This document shows positions 55,427 through 64,000 of a stretch of 64,000 nt of DNA, in pieces. Positions within the stretch are counted from its first letter, which is position 1, and every line of letters begins with the position of its first letter. The stretch is from Leptospira licerasiae serovar Varillal str. VAR 010. Lineage in GTDB: Bacteria; Spirochaetota; Leptospiria; Leptospirales; Leptospiraceae. The stretch is taken from NCBI RefSeq assembly GCF_000244755.1, contig NZ_AHOO02000005.1, positions 62,001-126,000 on the forward strand, in the 5' to 3' direction. Under the pieces are notes generated by a model. It searched no databases, had not been told where the DNA came from, and saw only the letters and a list, made by a program, of their open reading frames with translations. The translations under genes and the position numbers were made by a program.

Positions 55427-58400
55427 ATGAAAACGAATTATTCAAGCGGAGCTTTATCTTCCGAACAAGCATCATCATTATTCAAAAACATTTCCGCTCA
55501 ATCAGTTAAAACATTCGTAACGTTTGCCGGACAAGGAATAGATCCTATTCCTGAGTTACGTTCTTTCTATGAAGAAGGCCACTCTCATTCAGAATTTTGG
55601 CATACTGTCTTCTCTTCTATCGATGAGGAATGTAAGGCTATTCATAAAGACAGGCTTATAAGATCATTACCGTTAGGCTTTCACTTAAAAGATTGGTTAG
55701 ACCAACCCGAACTGACTCCAGATCATTCTATCTTAAAGAATTGTTCTTACAGTATCCCGCTAATCTTTTTGGCTCAGGCCTCGGCTCTATATAGAATACT
55801 CCAAAACGTATCCGACTGGGAAAATCTATTTAATGAGACTTCGGGTATATTCGGCCATTCTCAAGGAGTCTATGCAGGATTTTTATTATCTTCTTCTCCA
55901 GATAAGAACTCGTTTTTAAAAAATTTGTCCCTGATACTTAGAAATCTAATCAGTTTAGGAATTAGAGTCCAAGAAGAATTCCCCATTTTAGAATTGGATA
56001 TTTCCGCTAAAAAGTTTTTAAAACCGGATGAGGTCGCCTCCCCCATGGCGGCGTTAAAGTCGGAGGATGATCTCCTATTAATCCAAGAATTAGAAAAATT
56101 TAATCTAAATAAGAGCGCCGAAGATACCGTGTATTTAGGTTTAAAGAATGGACCAAAGGCAAGAGTAGTTTGTGGTTCTCCGGAATCATTGTTGGAATTC
56201 AGAAGTCATCTTATAAGCAATAATATTCCAAACCTTGACTCTTGGGCGTTTCTCAAAATTTCCGCCCCATTTCATTGCCCCCTACTGAGAAGAGTGCCGG
56301 TACTTTTAGAAGAAGACGTGAAAAGGATCGGGTTCAATCCGAAACAATCCGATCTAAAAATTCCTTTATATGATACGAGGGACGGAAGAGATCTCAGGAC
56401 CGAATCAGACATCGCACTCGCATTATCCAGAATGGCAGTAGCGGAAATGTTGGATTGGGAAATCTGTTTAGGAAGTTTAGAAAATGAAGAAAGTAAAATT
56501 TTACTAATTTCATTCGGTCCGGGAATAGACGCCGAAAAGTTATGCACTCCTATGCTCAAAGGAAAATCCTATCTCGTTCGAAACTTAAGCAAATCGGAGT
56601 CATACAGGTCTTTTACTAAAGAAACTAATTTAGAATTTCCTAAATCATGGAAAGAATTCCAACCGGAAACTGTAGAACTTCCAAACGGGAATGTTTTTCT
56701 AAAAAACAATTATTCCGTTTGGACAGGAAGGGCTCCAATTTTTGGAGGAGGAATGACTCCTTCTACAGTCGAACCCGGAATTGTCATCGCGGCCGCTAAA
56801 GACGGATACTTAGTAGAATGGGCAGGAGGCGGACAAGTAACCGAAGAGCTATTTAGAAAGAGAATGGATATATTTCGAAAAGAATTGCCTCCTGGAGTAA
56901 GTATAGTCATCAATCTCCTATACTTAGATGCCTATTTATGGAATCTGCAAGTTCCATTAGTAAAAAAACTCAAAAGTGAAGGAGCTCCTATCGAAGGAGT
57001 CACAATCTCCGCAGGTATTCCGGAAACTGAGGAAGCCGTTCGTATATTAAAAGATTTTGAAGCTCACGGGATTTGGCTGAACTCTTTCAAGCCCGGAACA
57101 CAAAAACAGATCCGACAAGTTCTCTCCATTGCAAAAAGGATACCGGATTCAAAAATTCTAATGCAGATAGAGGGAGGAGCAGCTGGAGGTCACCATAGTT
57201 GGGAAGATCTAGAAGAACTGGTCCGGTCTACTTATAGCGAGATCAGAGATTGTAAGAATATTATCTTGGCGGTCGGCGGAGGAATTGCAGAGCCTCAAGA
57301 TTCCAAATCTTGGTTATTCGGGATATGGGCGGGAAAAAATCAGATGCCTGTAGACGCTGTGTTCTTAGGAACCAGGCTCATGGCTGCAAAAGAATGCGCT
57401 ACATCAGAAAAAATTAAACAAGCGCTGGTAGAGATCTCAGGTTCCGAGAATTGGAAAACTACTCAGGAAGGAAAGAACGCAGGGGGAGTAATCTCGGGAA
57501 GATCCGGATTAGGCGCCGAAATTTATTACGCAGAAAATACTTGGACCAAACTTTCATTCCTTGCAGAAGAACTCACAAAAGGAAAGGAAACTGAAGACGC
57601 TAAAAAAGCGGTTCTATCCAGAAAGAACGATTTGGTTTCTCTCATCAATTCCACTGCTAAACCCTATTTCGGCAATCTAGAAGAAATGAGCTACACTCAA
57701 ATTCTAGCTAGATATTTAGAGTTAAGCTGTCCTGGGCAAAGACTGATCTCTCCGGAAGGAAATTGGCCGGATCATCCTTTTATAGATAAAAGTTTCAGAA
57801 ATAGATTCATAGAATTAGTGCAAAGATTCGAAGCTCGTATCTCCGAACCTACAGACCAAAATTCCATACTGGAAGAAATAAGATCCGAGTTCGATCCGAA
57901 CGTTTTTCTAAACGAATGGAATAACAGATATAAAAACGCGGATACTATCCTTATACTACCGGAAGATATTATATTCTTCTTTGATGTTTGCAAAAGGCCC
58001 GGCAAGCCCGTAAACTTCATCCCTGTCATTGACGAAGACATAGTTAAGTGGATCAGGTCTGACTCTCTGTGGTATTCTCATTGTGTAGGTATGGAACCGG
58101 ATTCCTGCGCTTGGATCCCCGGGCCAAAAGCGATAAAAGGAATTCATAAAGCGAACGAACCGGTATCCTCTATCTTCCGAAACTTTTTGGAAGTAAATTT
58201 AGAAAACTCTAAAACTAAACAAATTCATTGGGAAGATCTGTTCGATTCGGATCCCAAAATGAAAAATTTCCCGAATTTATTCCCAGAAGATCAAATCAGA
58301 AACAACTCAATTTCAATATTCGATAACATCGATATAACCCCGAATGATTGGATCTTAACTTTAGCAGAACTAGGAAAAGGATTCCTAACCGCTATATTAA

Positions 58401-61400
58401 GATCTCCTAAAATTGGCCGATCTTCATCCGATCTAAAATTATTCTTTGAACCGCGGATTGGCAGAAAATTTGTTTGGGAAACAAGCGCTTCGGAAGAATT
58501 GTTACTGATCCAAGTCTGGGAAGAGAACAAACTAAAAGTAGAATTAAAACTTTCAGAAAAGGATTCTGCAGAGCTAAAACTTTACTTCTACGATCCCAAA
58601 AACGGGACCGCTATCCCTTTTCAGAGAAAGTTTAGTTCAGGAAAAACTTTAGGCGTATTTATAGAAGAAGATCTTACATTTAGAGAAGAATCCGGTCTTG
58701 ATCTTTATTTAAAAACATGGGGATTGGATCAAAAATTTGCTCTCAGCTCTCCAAATAATATTTCGCAAGAAATAGAATCCGAGATCGTAATCGACAAGGA
58801 ATCTATTTTAAATTTCCGAAAAGCAATCGGGGAATTAAGAAGAGCGGATCTTAAATCGGATCCAAATCCTCCTCTTGGAATGAGTACTGCTTTTGCATGG
58901 AAGGTATTACTTTCTCCTTTATTTACATTAGAAAATAAGAATTTATTTAGACTTCTCCACTTCTCCCAAAATTTCAAATGGGAAAAAGAAGCAAATGAGT
59001 TAGTTCCCGGAGACAAGTTAAGATCGAAAGCAAGACTTGCAAAAGTCCGTAAATTAGGCTCAGGACAAGAAATTCAGATCCTGGGAGAAATTTCAAAAAA
59101 TGGAAAGAAGGTCTGCTCTTTCCAAACCGGATTTTTGATCAGAGATGTTTATTCTAAATTCGATGAATTCGATTCATTACCTTTCGAAAAAAGTATTCGG
59201 ATCAATTCGGAGGCGGAATCCAATCTTCTTAATTCTATTCCTTGGATTTATAAAAAAGAAGACCAGGAAGCGAGCGTAGTCGGAACTAAATTGAAATTCG
59301 TTTCGACTAAGCGTCTTGTTTTACAACTAGAGGAAAACAAAGAACTTCACTCAATCGAAGGTACGATCGAAAAAATTTCAGGATCCCATTCTGAAGAGTG
59401 GGGAAAATTCAAAATAGAAGAAACAACCTTTGTTGGAATTCCAACCACCTTTGATCGATTCTTCTCCAATTTGACGGAAGCAGACTCGGAGATACCGCTT
59501 ACTAAACCTTATAAGATTATTTCCGAGACTTTTTATTCTCCTTCGGATATGAGCGAATATTCCGCAGCCTCCGGAGATACAAATCCGATACACACAGATA
59601 TAGATTTTGCAAAATATGCTGGATGGAAGGATAGGATCGTTCACGGACTATGGACTTCTTCGCGAGTAATTAAGCAAATCGTAATGGATGTCTGTCAAGG
59701 AGACCCGTCCAGGTTATCATCCTTTGAGGAAACTTTCGAAGCTCCTGTGTATCTAGGCGAAGAATTACTTTTAGAGGCGGTTCACGTTTCGCAAAAGAAA
59801 GGATCTCAAATTCTTGCTATAAGATTAGAGAATAGGAATGGAGAAAGAAAGTTAAGCGCAAAAGCGATCGTTTCTCATAAAAAAACCGGTTACGTATTTA
59901 CCGGCCAAGGTTCTCAGTCCCAAGGAATGGGAATGAAACTTCGGGATGAATTTCCGGAAGCAAGAAATGTTTGGCAACGAGCTGAAAACACTACAAGGAG
60001 CGAGTTAGGCTTCTCCCTCTTAAAAATCGTACAAGAAAATCCGACCGTATTGAAAGTAGGCAAGAAGGTTTGGAGTCATCCAAAGGGTGTTCTTAATCTA
60101 ACTCAATTTACGCAAGTCGCTTTGGTCACTAAGTCCATGGCGGACTGGGAGATTCTGAAAGAAAGAGGGTTCTTAGATCCAGAGGCTCCTTTTGCAGGAC
60201 ATTCCCTTGGAGAATTCTCGGCTCTGTCGGCTAGAGGATTTTTAGGATTAGAAAACGTGATCCGGATCGTGTATGGAAGAGGGCTTACCATGCAAAGTTT
60301 GGTTCCAAGGGACAAACAAGGAAGAAGTCCTTTCGGGATGAGCGTAGTATTAGGAAATCGTCATGTAGGACTGGACGAAGAAACTATTCTAAAAGTTGTG
60401 TCTCAGATCAAAGAAGAGACAGGCCTTCCTCTTGAAGTCGTCAACTTAAACATAAGAGACAAACAATATTCTGTGACAGGAGATCTGAAAGCTCTCACTG
60501 AAATGGAGAACCGTTTTAAAGAAATCGTAAGAGGAAAAAAGACCACAATTCGTTTGGAAGGAATAGATGTACCTTTCCATTCAAGGGTTTTGGTAAACGG
60601 AGTCGCGGAATTCAGAAAAACTCTGGAAGCGAATGTTCCTCAAATTTCCGGTTTCGAAGAATTGGACGGCAAATATATTCCCAACCTAGTTGCCCGACCA
60701 TTTTCCATTGATAAAGAATTTATAAAACACGTTTGGGAAGTTTCAGGAAGCCCAATCTTAGAAAGGATATTAAAAGAAGATCAAAATCTTTCCAATAAAG
60801 AGATTAGAAGAATCCTACTCATCGAATTACTTGCGTATCAATTTGCAATGCCGGTGCAATGGATCAAGACACAAGATCAATTCTTCCTAGATCTAAAAGT
60901 TCGAAGATTGATAGACCTTGGTGCGAGGGGAGATCTCGCAGGAATGGCAAGGCAAACTCTAAGAGAAATTTCGGACCCTTCTTCCTTTGAAATCCTGCAT
61001 ATAGAGGAAAATCGGAACCTAGTCTTTTCCGAATTAGACGATTGTGAATCTGCAGAATTTTCAAAACTCACAGAAATCCATGAACCGATTGAAACAGAAA
61101 CTCCTGTTGAAAAGTTAGAGGTTAAGAACATTTCAACACAAATCAAAGAATCCTCACAAGAGCTCCAACAATTCGGCGGAGAAGAGGCTTCCGTAAATCT
61201 GACAAAGAAGGATGCATTATTTGCATTACTTTCTTTGAAAGCGGGAATTCGACCAGAAGAGATCTCCGAAGATGAAAATATAGATACCTTATTCGGAGGG
61301 AATTCTTCTAAAAGAAATCAAGTGATGGCGGATCTAGGAGCCGAATTCAAAACCACAAGTCTGGACGGAGCTCATGAAAAATCTTTAAAGGATCTGTTAA

Positions 61401-64000
61401 AATCCCTAGAAGAACAGTCCGCTTATACACAACCGGGACCGTATCTAAGGACTTCTTTCGAAGAAACCTTGAAGAAGTTTTTTCCTCCCGATTTCGGTAG
61501 AACGGAAGTTTTTAAACACTTAAAGGAAGAAAGAGGCTTAAACGCTTCCGGTATTTTTGCAATCAGTATCTTTCTCCCTTTACTAGTAAGAGAAGGAGAA
61601 TCTTTACGAAAAGGAGCTTTGAGTTCCATCCCATTAAGTTCCCGGATCGGAAATTCTAAAGACGCATCCAAATGGTTAGACAAAGCGGTGGATTTGTTCG
61701 CTCAATCCAAAGGAATACGGATCGGAAAATTATCCGCAAACAATTCCGGATACGGAGGAGGAGCAAAAGTAGATGCTGCAGCTCTGGAAGAGTTGGAGAG
61801 AAAGTATTTTGCAGCGGAAGGAATTTTTGGAAAGGCAATCAGGAACTTCCAATCTAGACTTATAGGAGAAGATCCATTTGCAGAATTTCTAATAAAGGAT
61901 TTGAGCATTCTCCAAGAAGCAAGGCAGAAGGCCCAGACGGAATCGACTCCTTCTTCTTTATTCGAGGAAAAGAAAATTGTTCGTTTTTCCAACTCGGAAC
62001 AGTGGGCAAAGAAAAAACTATTACAAGGTCTAAATAAACTTAGGACCGGGTCCTCGATCCGGTTCAGTTCAGAAGAAGAAAAGTATTTTGCGAATCACGC
62101 AAGTCCTCTATTGTCCCAGATTTTAGGATATTGGGATCAAATTTTTGAGAAAGATGAGATCCAATCTCCGGAAGAGAAGAAGAATATTAGTCATAAAAGA
62201 GAATACTTAAGATTACTATCTTCCGAATGGGATCAAAATAAAAAACCGATATTCCAAGCGGAAAATTCCGTACTGCGTCCAAAATTTGAGATCTCCGAAG
62301 AAGGCAACCTAAACTTTAAAGAAGTAGAATATTCTACTAATTTAATGGATTTTTTCAAAGGAAAAATTTCCATCGGAGTAAGCAAGGACCAAGGAGGAAG
62401 CTGGGCAGAAAATCAAAAAGAGACCGAGTCGATTCTAAATTCTATTTCAAGCTCGTCCAAGGAAGGAGTCTCTTTCTCCGGTCTGAAAGTTTTAGTCACT
62501 GGTGGCGGTCCAAATTCTATCGCGTTAGAAACTGTGTTCGTGTTACTTGCAGGCGGTGCGGATATCATTCTAACTACCACTTCTTATTCCGCTGAAAAAG
62601 TTAAGTTTTATAAAAGAATATTCCAAAAGTACGGGTCCAAACGATCTTCTCTTTCATTAGTTCCTTTTTCCCAAGGGTCATTCGAAGACATACGTTCCCT
62701 ATCGGAATGGCTAATCCAAAAAGATTGGGAACCTGATGTTTTAATCCCATTCGGAGCAGTCGGAGAAGAAAATACAGGATCACAATTGGATGATTCTTCT
62801 TTAATATCTTTGAGAGTCATGCTCCTTGGCGTGGAAAAACTGATCGGAACTCTAGGACGAGTGAAGAACACACCTACGGAAACTTCTCCACTTCATGTGA
62901 TCTTACCTCTTTCTCCGAATCATGGAATCTTTGGAAGAGATGGAATGTATGCGGAAACTAAACTAGGTCTTGAGACTTTGTTCCGTAAAAAATTCTCGGA
63001 AGAAGATGATTGGGGAAAGAATACAAGGATCCATGGTTGTGTAATCGGCTGGGTTAGAGGAACAGGCCTGATGGAGGATAACGATCTTGTTGCCCAAGCA
63101 TTAGAAGAAAAATCAGGAGTAGTTACATTCTCTAGAAGAGAGATGGGATTACTTTTAGCAAATCTGATCCATACTTGCGTATTCCATTCTTCAGAACAGA
63201 TCACTAAGGCAAATTTTACGGGCGGTTTGGATTCTCAAACCGATCTTGGAAAAAAATTAGGAAAAATTCGCGGAGACATTCTCTCGGAAGCAAAAATAAA
63301 GAAGGAAACTTTTGCACTTAAGAGCAAAATTATATTAGAAAAACAAGAAACTCTAACGAGGGAATTCCTACCCAAGGAAGTGTATAAGTTCCCTGCCGTC
63401 CCTTCTCAAACAAAACTGAACGAGATCGGGCATTTAAAGGAACTAGATCTATCTCAAACAATTTGTGTCGTAGGCTTTGCCGAATTAGGGCCTGCTGGAA
63501 GCTCTATGACGAGATGGGAATTGGAAAAATCAGGAACACTTTCATTAGAAGCAGCGCTCGAACTTGCCTGGATGATGGGCTTTATAAAATACCAAGCCGC
63601 GGATAAAGGAAGAAGTTGGACTGATTCTGAAACAGGAGAGGCAGTCTCTGAATGGGAAATCAAATCCAAATACGAAGATAGGATCTTAACTCATACTGGG
63701 ATCCGCATCATAGATAAGGAATGTGTAGGATTTGATCCATCCACGTTATTCTCCTTTGTAGACGTAGTCTTGGAAGAAGACTTCTTTATTCCTGTCTCAA
63801 ACTCCAAAGAGGCGGAGGAATTCAAGAACGCGGAACCGGAAGCTACGGAAATCTATCATGATTCGGAAAAAGACAAATGGTTTGTGCGAAGGAAAAAAGG
63901 GAGCACAATCAAAGCCAGAAAAGCTTCCGACTTCAATAGGAAAGTTGCAGGACAGATCCCAAAAGGCTGGGACCCCGCAAAATACGGACTTTCAAAAGAT
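55427..64000 (+). CDS. Type I fatty acid synthase, fused alpha/beta type (C-terminus outside window)
   Basis: ATG 55427 (AAGGA 7 nt upstream) opens 2858 codons that are still open at the window end. Domains in order: acetyltransferase with GHSQG (Ser145); FMN enoyl reductase (~425-730) with WTGRAPIFGGGMTPSTVEPG and GGAAGGHHSWED; dehydratase region ending in a MaoC hotdog (YSAASGDTNPIHTD, IVHGLW, ~1370-1410); malonyl transferase with FTGQGSQSQGMGM and GHSLGEFSA (Ser1593); ACP with NSSKRNQVMADLGAEF (probable pantetheine Ser1961); ketoreductase with VLVTGGGPNSIALE and YAETK (Tyr2508, Lys2512); ketosynthase starting ICVVGFAELGPAGSSMTRWE (~2680). The order and the KR/KS text match fungal and actinobacterial FAS I rather than a PKS. 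The KS active site and any PPTase domain are not seen. Confidence 0.93.
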   Translation, partial: MKTNYSSGALSSEQASSLFKNISAQSVKTFVTFAGQGIDPIPELRSFYEEGHSHSEFWHTVFSSIDEECKAIHKDRLIRSLPLGFHLKDWLDQPELTPDHSILKNCSYSIPLIFLAQASALYRILQNVSDWENLFNETSGIFGHSQGVYAGFLLSSSPDKNSFLKNLSLILRNLISLGIRVQEEFPILELDISAKKFLKPDEVASPMAALKSEDDLLLIQELEKFNLNKSAEDTVYLGLKNGPKARVVCGSPESLLEFRSHLISNNIPNLDSWAFLKISAPFHCPLLRRVPVLLEEDVKRIGFNPKQSDLKIPLYDTRDGRDLRTESDIALALSRMAVAEMLDWEICLGSLENEESKILLISFGPGIDAEKLCTPMLKGKSYLVRNLSKSESYRSFTKETNLEFPKSWKEFQPETVELPNGNVFLKNNYSVWTGRAPIFGGGMTPSTVEPGIVIAAAKDGYLVEWAGGGQVTEELFRKRMDIFRKELPPGVSIVINLLYLDAYLWNLQVPLVKKLKSEGAPIEGVTISAGIPETEEAVRILKDFEAHGIWLNSFKPGTQKQIRQVLSIAKRIPDSKILMQIEGGAAGGHHSWEDLEELVRSTYSEIRDCKNIILAVGGGIAEPQDSKSWLFGIWAGKNQMPVDAVFLGTRLMAAKECATSEKIKQALVEISGSENWKTTQEGKNAGGVISGRSGLGAEIYYAENTWTKLSFLAEELTKGKETEDAKKAVLSRKNDLVSLINSTAKPYFGNLEEMSYTQILARYLELSCPGQRLISPEGNWPDHPFIDKSFRNRFIELVQRFEARISEPTDQNSILEEIRSEFDPNVFLNEWNNRYKNADTILILPEDIIFFFDVCKRPGKPVNFIPVIDEDIVKWIRSDSLWYSHCVGMEPDSCAWIPGPKAIKGIHKANEPVSSIFRNFLEVNLENSKTKQIHWEDLFDSDPKMKNFPNLFPEDQIRNNSISIFDNIDITPNDWILTLAELGKGFLTAILRSPKIGRSSSDLKLFFEPRIGRKFVWETSASEELLLIQVWEENKLKVELKLSEKDSAELKLYFYDPKNGTAIPFQRKFSSGKTLGVFIEEDLTFREESGLDLYLKTWGLDQKFALSSPNNISQEIESEIVIDKESILNFRKAIGELRRADLKSDPNPPLGMSTAFAWKVLLSPLFTLENKNLFRLLHFSQNFKWEKEANELVPGDKLRSKARLAKVRKLGSGQEIQILGEISKNGKKVCSFQTGFLIRDVYSKFDEFDSLPFEKSIRINSEAESNLLNSIPWIYKKEDQEASVVGTKLKFVSTKRLVLQLEENKELHSIEGTIEKISGSHSEEWGKFKIEETTFVGIPTTFDRFFSNLTEADSEIPLTKPYKIISETFYSPSDMSEYSAASGDTNPIHTDIDFAKYAGWKDRIVHGLWTSSRVIKQIVMDVCQGDPSRLSSFEETFEAPVYLGEELLLEAVHVSQKKGSQILAIRLENRNGERKLSAKAIVSHKKTGYVFTGQGSQSQGMGMKLRDEFPEARNVWQRAENTTRSELGFSLLKIVQENPTVLKVGKKVWSHPKGVLNLTQFTQVALVTKSMADWEILKERGFLDPEAPFAGHSLGEFSALSARGFLGLENVIRIVYGRGLTMQSLVPRDKQGRSPFGMSVVLGNRHVGLDEETILKVVSQIKEETGLPLEVVNLNIRDKQYSVTGDLKALTEMENRFKEIVRGKKTTIRLEGIDVPFHSRVLVNGVAEFRKTLEANVPQISGFEELDGKYIPNLVARPFSIDKEFIKHVWEVSGSPILERILKEDQNLSNKEIRRILLIELLAYQFAMPVQWIKTQDQFFLDLKVRRLIDLGARGDLAGMARQTLREISDPSSFEILHIEENRNLVFSELDDCESAEFSKLTEIHEPIETETPVEKLEVKNISTQIKESSQELQQFGGEEASVNLTKKDALFALLSLKAGIRPEEISEDENIDTLFGGNSSKRNQVMADLGAEFKTTSLDGAHEKSLKDLLKSLEEQSAYTQPGPYLRTSFEETLKKFFPPDFGRTEVFKHLKEERGLNASGIFAISIFLPLLVREGESLRKGALSSIPLSSRIGNSKDASKWLDKAVDLFAQSKGIRIGKLSANNSGYGGGAKVDAAALEELERKYFAAEGIFGKAIRNFQSRLIGEDPFAEFLIKDLSILQEARQKAQTESTPSSLFEEKKIVRFSNSEQWAKKKLLQGLNKLRTGSSIRFSSEEEKYFANHASPLLSQILGYWDQIFEKDEIQSPEEKKNISHKREYLRLLSSEWDQNKKPIFQAENSVLRPKFEISEEGNLNFKEVEYSTNLMDFFKGKISIGVSKDQGGSWAENQKETESILNSISSSSKEGVSFSGLKVLVTGGGPNSIALETVFVLLAGGADIILTTTSYSAEKVKFYKRIFQKYGSKRSSLSLVPFSQGSFEDIRSLSEWLIQKDWEPDVLIPFGAVGEENTGSQLDDSSLISLRVMLLGVEKLIGTLGRVKNTPTETSPLHVILPLSPNHGIFGRDGMYAETKLGLETLFRKKFSEEDDWGKNTRIHGCVIGWVRGTGLMEDNDLVAQALEEKSGVVTFSRREMGLLLANLIHTCVFHSSEQITKANFTGGLDSQTDLGKKLGKIRGDILSEAKIKKETFALKSKIILEKQETLTREFLPKEVYKFPAVPSQTKLNEIGHLKELDLSQTICVVGFAELGPAGSSMTRWELEKSGTLSLEAALELAWMMGFIKYQAADKGRSWTDSETGEAVSEWEIKSKYEDRILTHTGIRIIDKECVGFDPSTLFSFVDVVLEEDFFIPVSNSKEAEEFKNAEPEATEIYHDSEKDKWFVRRKKGSTIKARKASDFNRKVAGQIPKGWDPAKYGLSKD

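Noticed and set aside
56272..63669. Many minus-strand open frames of 60-96 codons inside the FAS I gene
   Set aside because: They are antisense to a continuous, clearly coding frame whose domain motifs were checked at several points. No RBS or family similarity.
55427..64000. Polyketide or PUFA synthase
   Set aside because: The FMN-type ER, MaoC dehydratase, position of ACP between MAT and KR, and KS at the C-terminal side match FAS I. PKS/PUFA synthases start with KS and have different ER types.

Overview
This window looks like chromosomal DNA of a Leptospira species. The support is the gene content: LTxxQ and OmpA-type spirochaetal lipoproteins, many SpoIIE phosphatases and histidine kinases, a fatty-acid-centred metabolism, AT-rich DNA, and TTG/GTG starts overlapping the preceding stop. 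The assignment rests on family recognition by eye, not on a database search. I saw no rRNA, tRNA, CRISPR array, insertion sequence or prophage.

Layout. 1-9.8 kb, mostly minus strand: a truncated acyl-CoA dehydrogenase, a hisI-mltG-small ORF cluster, ssb, an ECF sigma operon (Spy/CpxP-like lipoprotein, sigma factor, one-TM protein) with its own ECF-like promoter, a response regulator, a secreted PI-PLC-like protein with C-type-lectin motifs, a DUF1801-like protein and an alpha/beta hydrolase. 9.8-17 kb, minus strand: a CsaA-like protein, a three-gene phosphorelay cluster, and a 1045-residue membrane SpoIIE phosphatase with C-terminal TPRs. 17-24.5 kb: a GT-C-like membrane protein plus acyltransferase-3 pair, a STAS-rdgB pair, an ABC-F ATPase and an OmpA lipoprotein. 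24.5-32 kb: TetR regulator, crotonyl-CoA carboxylase/reductase, a second MDR reductase, an amidohydrolase, a secreted lipase and a PanE-like reductase. 32-48 kb: DUF2167, DUF2062 and TPR proteins, a 7TMR-DISM/SpoIIE phosphatase, two MaoC-type hotdog proteins, a sulfatase-fold enzyme, small lipoproteins, an OmpA protein, a membrane AraC regulator, an S15-type hydrolase, CutA and a patatin. 48.3-54 kb: a tightly packed operon of acyl-CoA dehydrogenase, trpE, trpG, an MsbA-like ABC exporter and a receiver protein.

The most striking gene occupies 55427 to the window end: an open frame of more than 2858 codons with the full domain order of a type I fatty acid synthase (AT-ER-DH/MaoC-MAT-ACP-KR-KS). 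This is the fungal/actinobacterial FAS I plan fused in one chain, unexpected in a Gram-negative-type spirochaete. It is divergent from a membrane-anchored nitrilase-fold gene, across an AT-rich control region holding three copies of ATGTTCAT and a palindrome.

Common thread. A large share of the genes handle acyl chains: two acyl-CoA dehydrogenases, Ccr, two MaoC proteins, FAS I, two secreted or lipase-like hydrolases, a patatin and a PI-PLC. A second thread is partner-switching and phosphorelay signalling: two SpoIIE phosphatases, a STAS protein, three receiver proteins and two histidine kinases. A near-identical 16-bp element (AACGAACGTTYTGTTC) lies upstream of the MaoC/sulfatase genes and of the S15 hydrolase, with weaker relatives near the lipase and FAS I, so some lipid genes may share a regulator.
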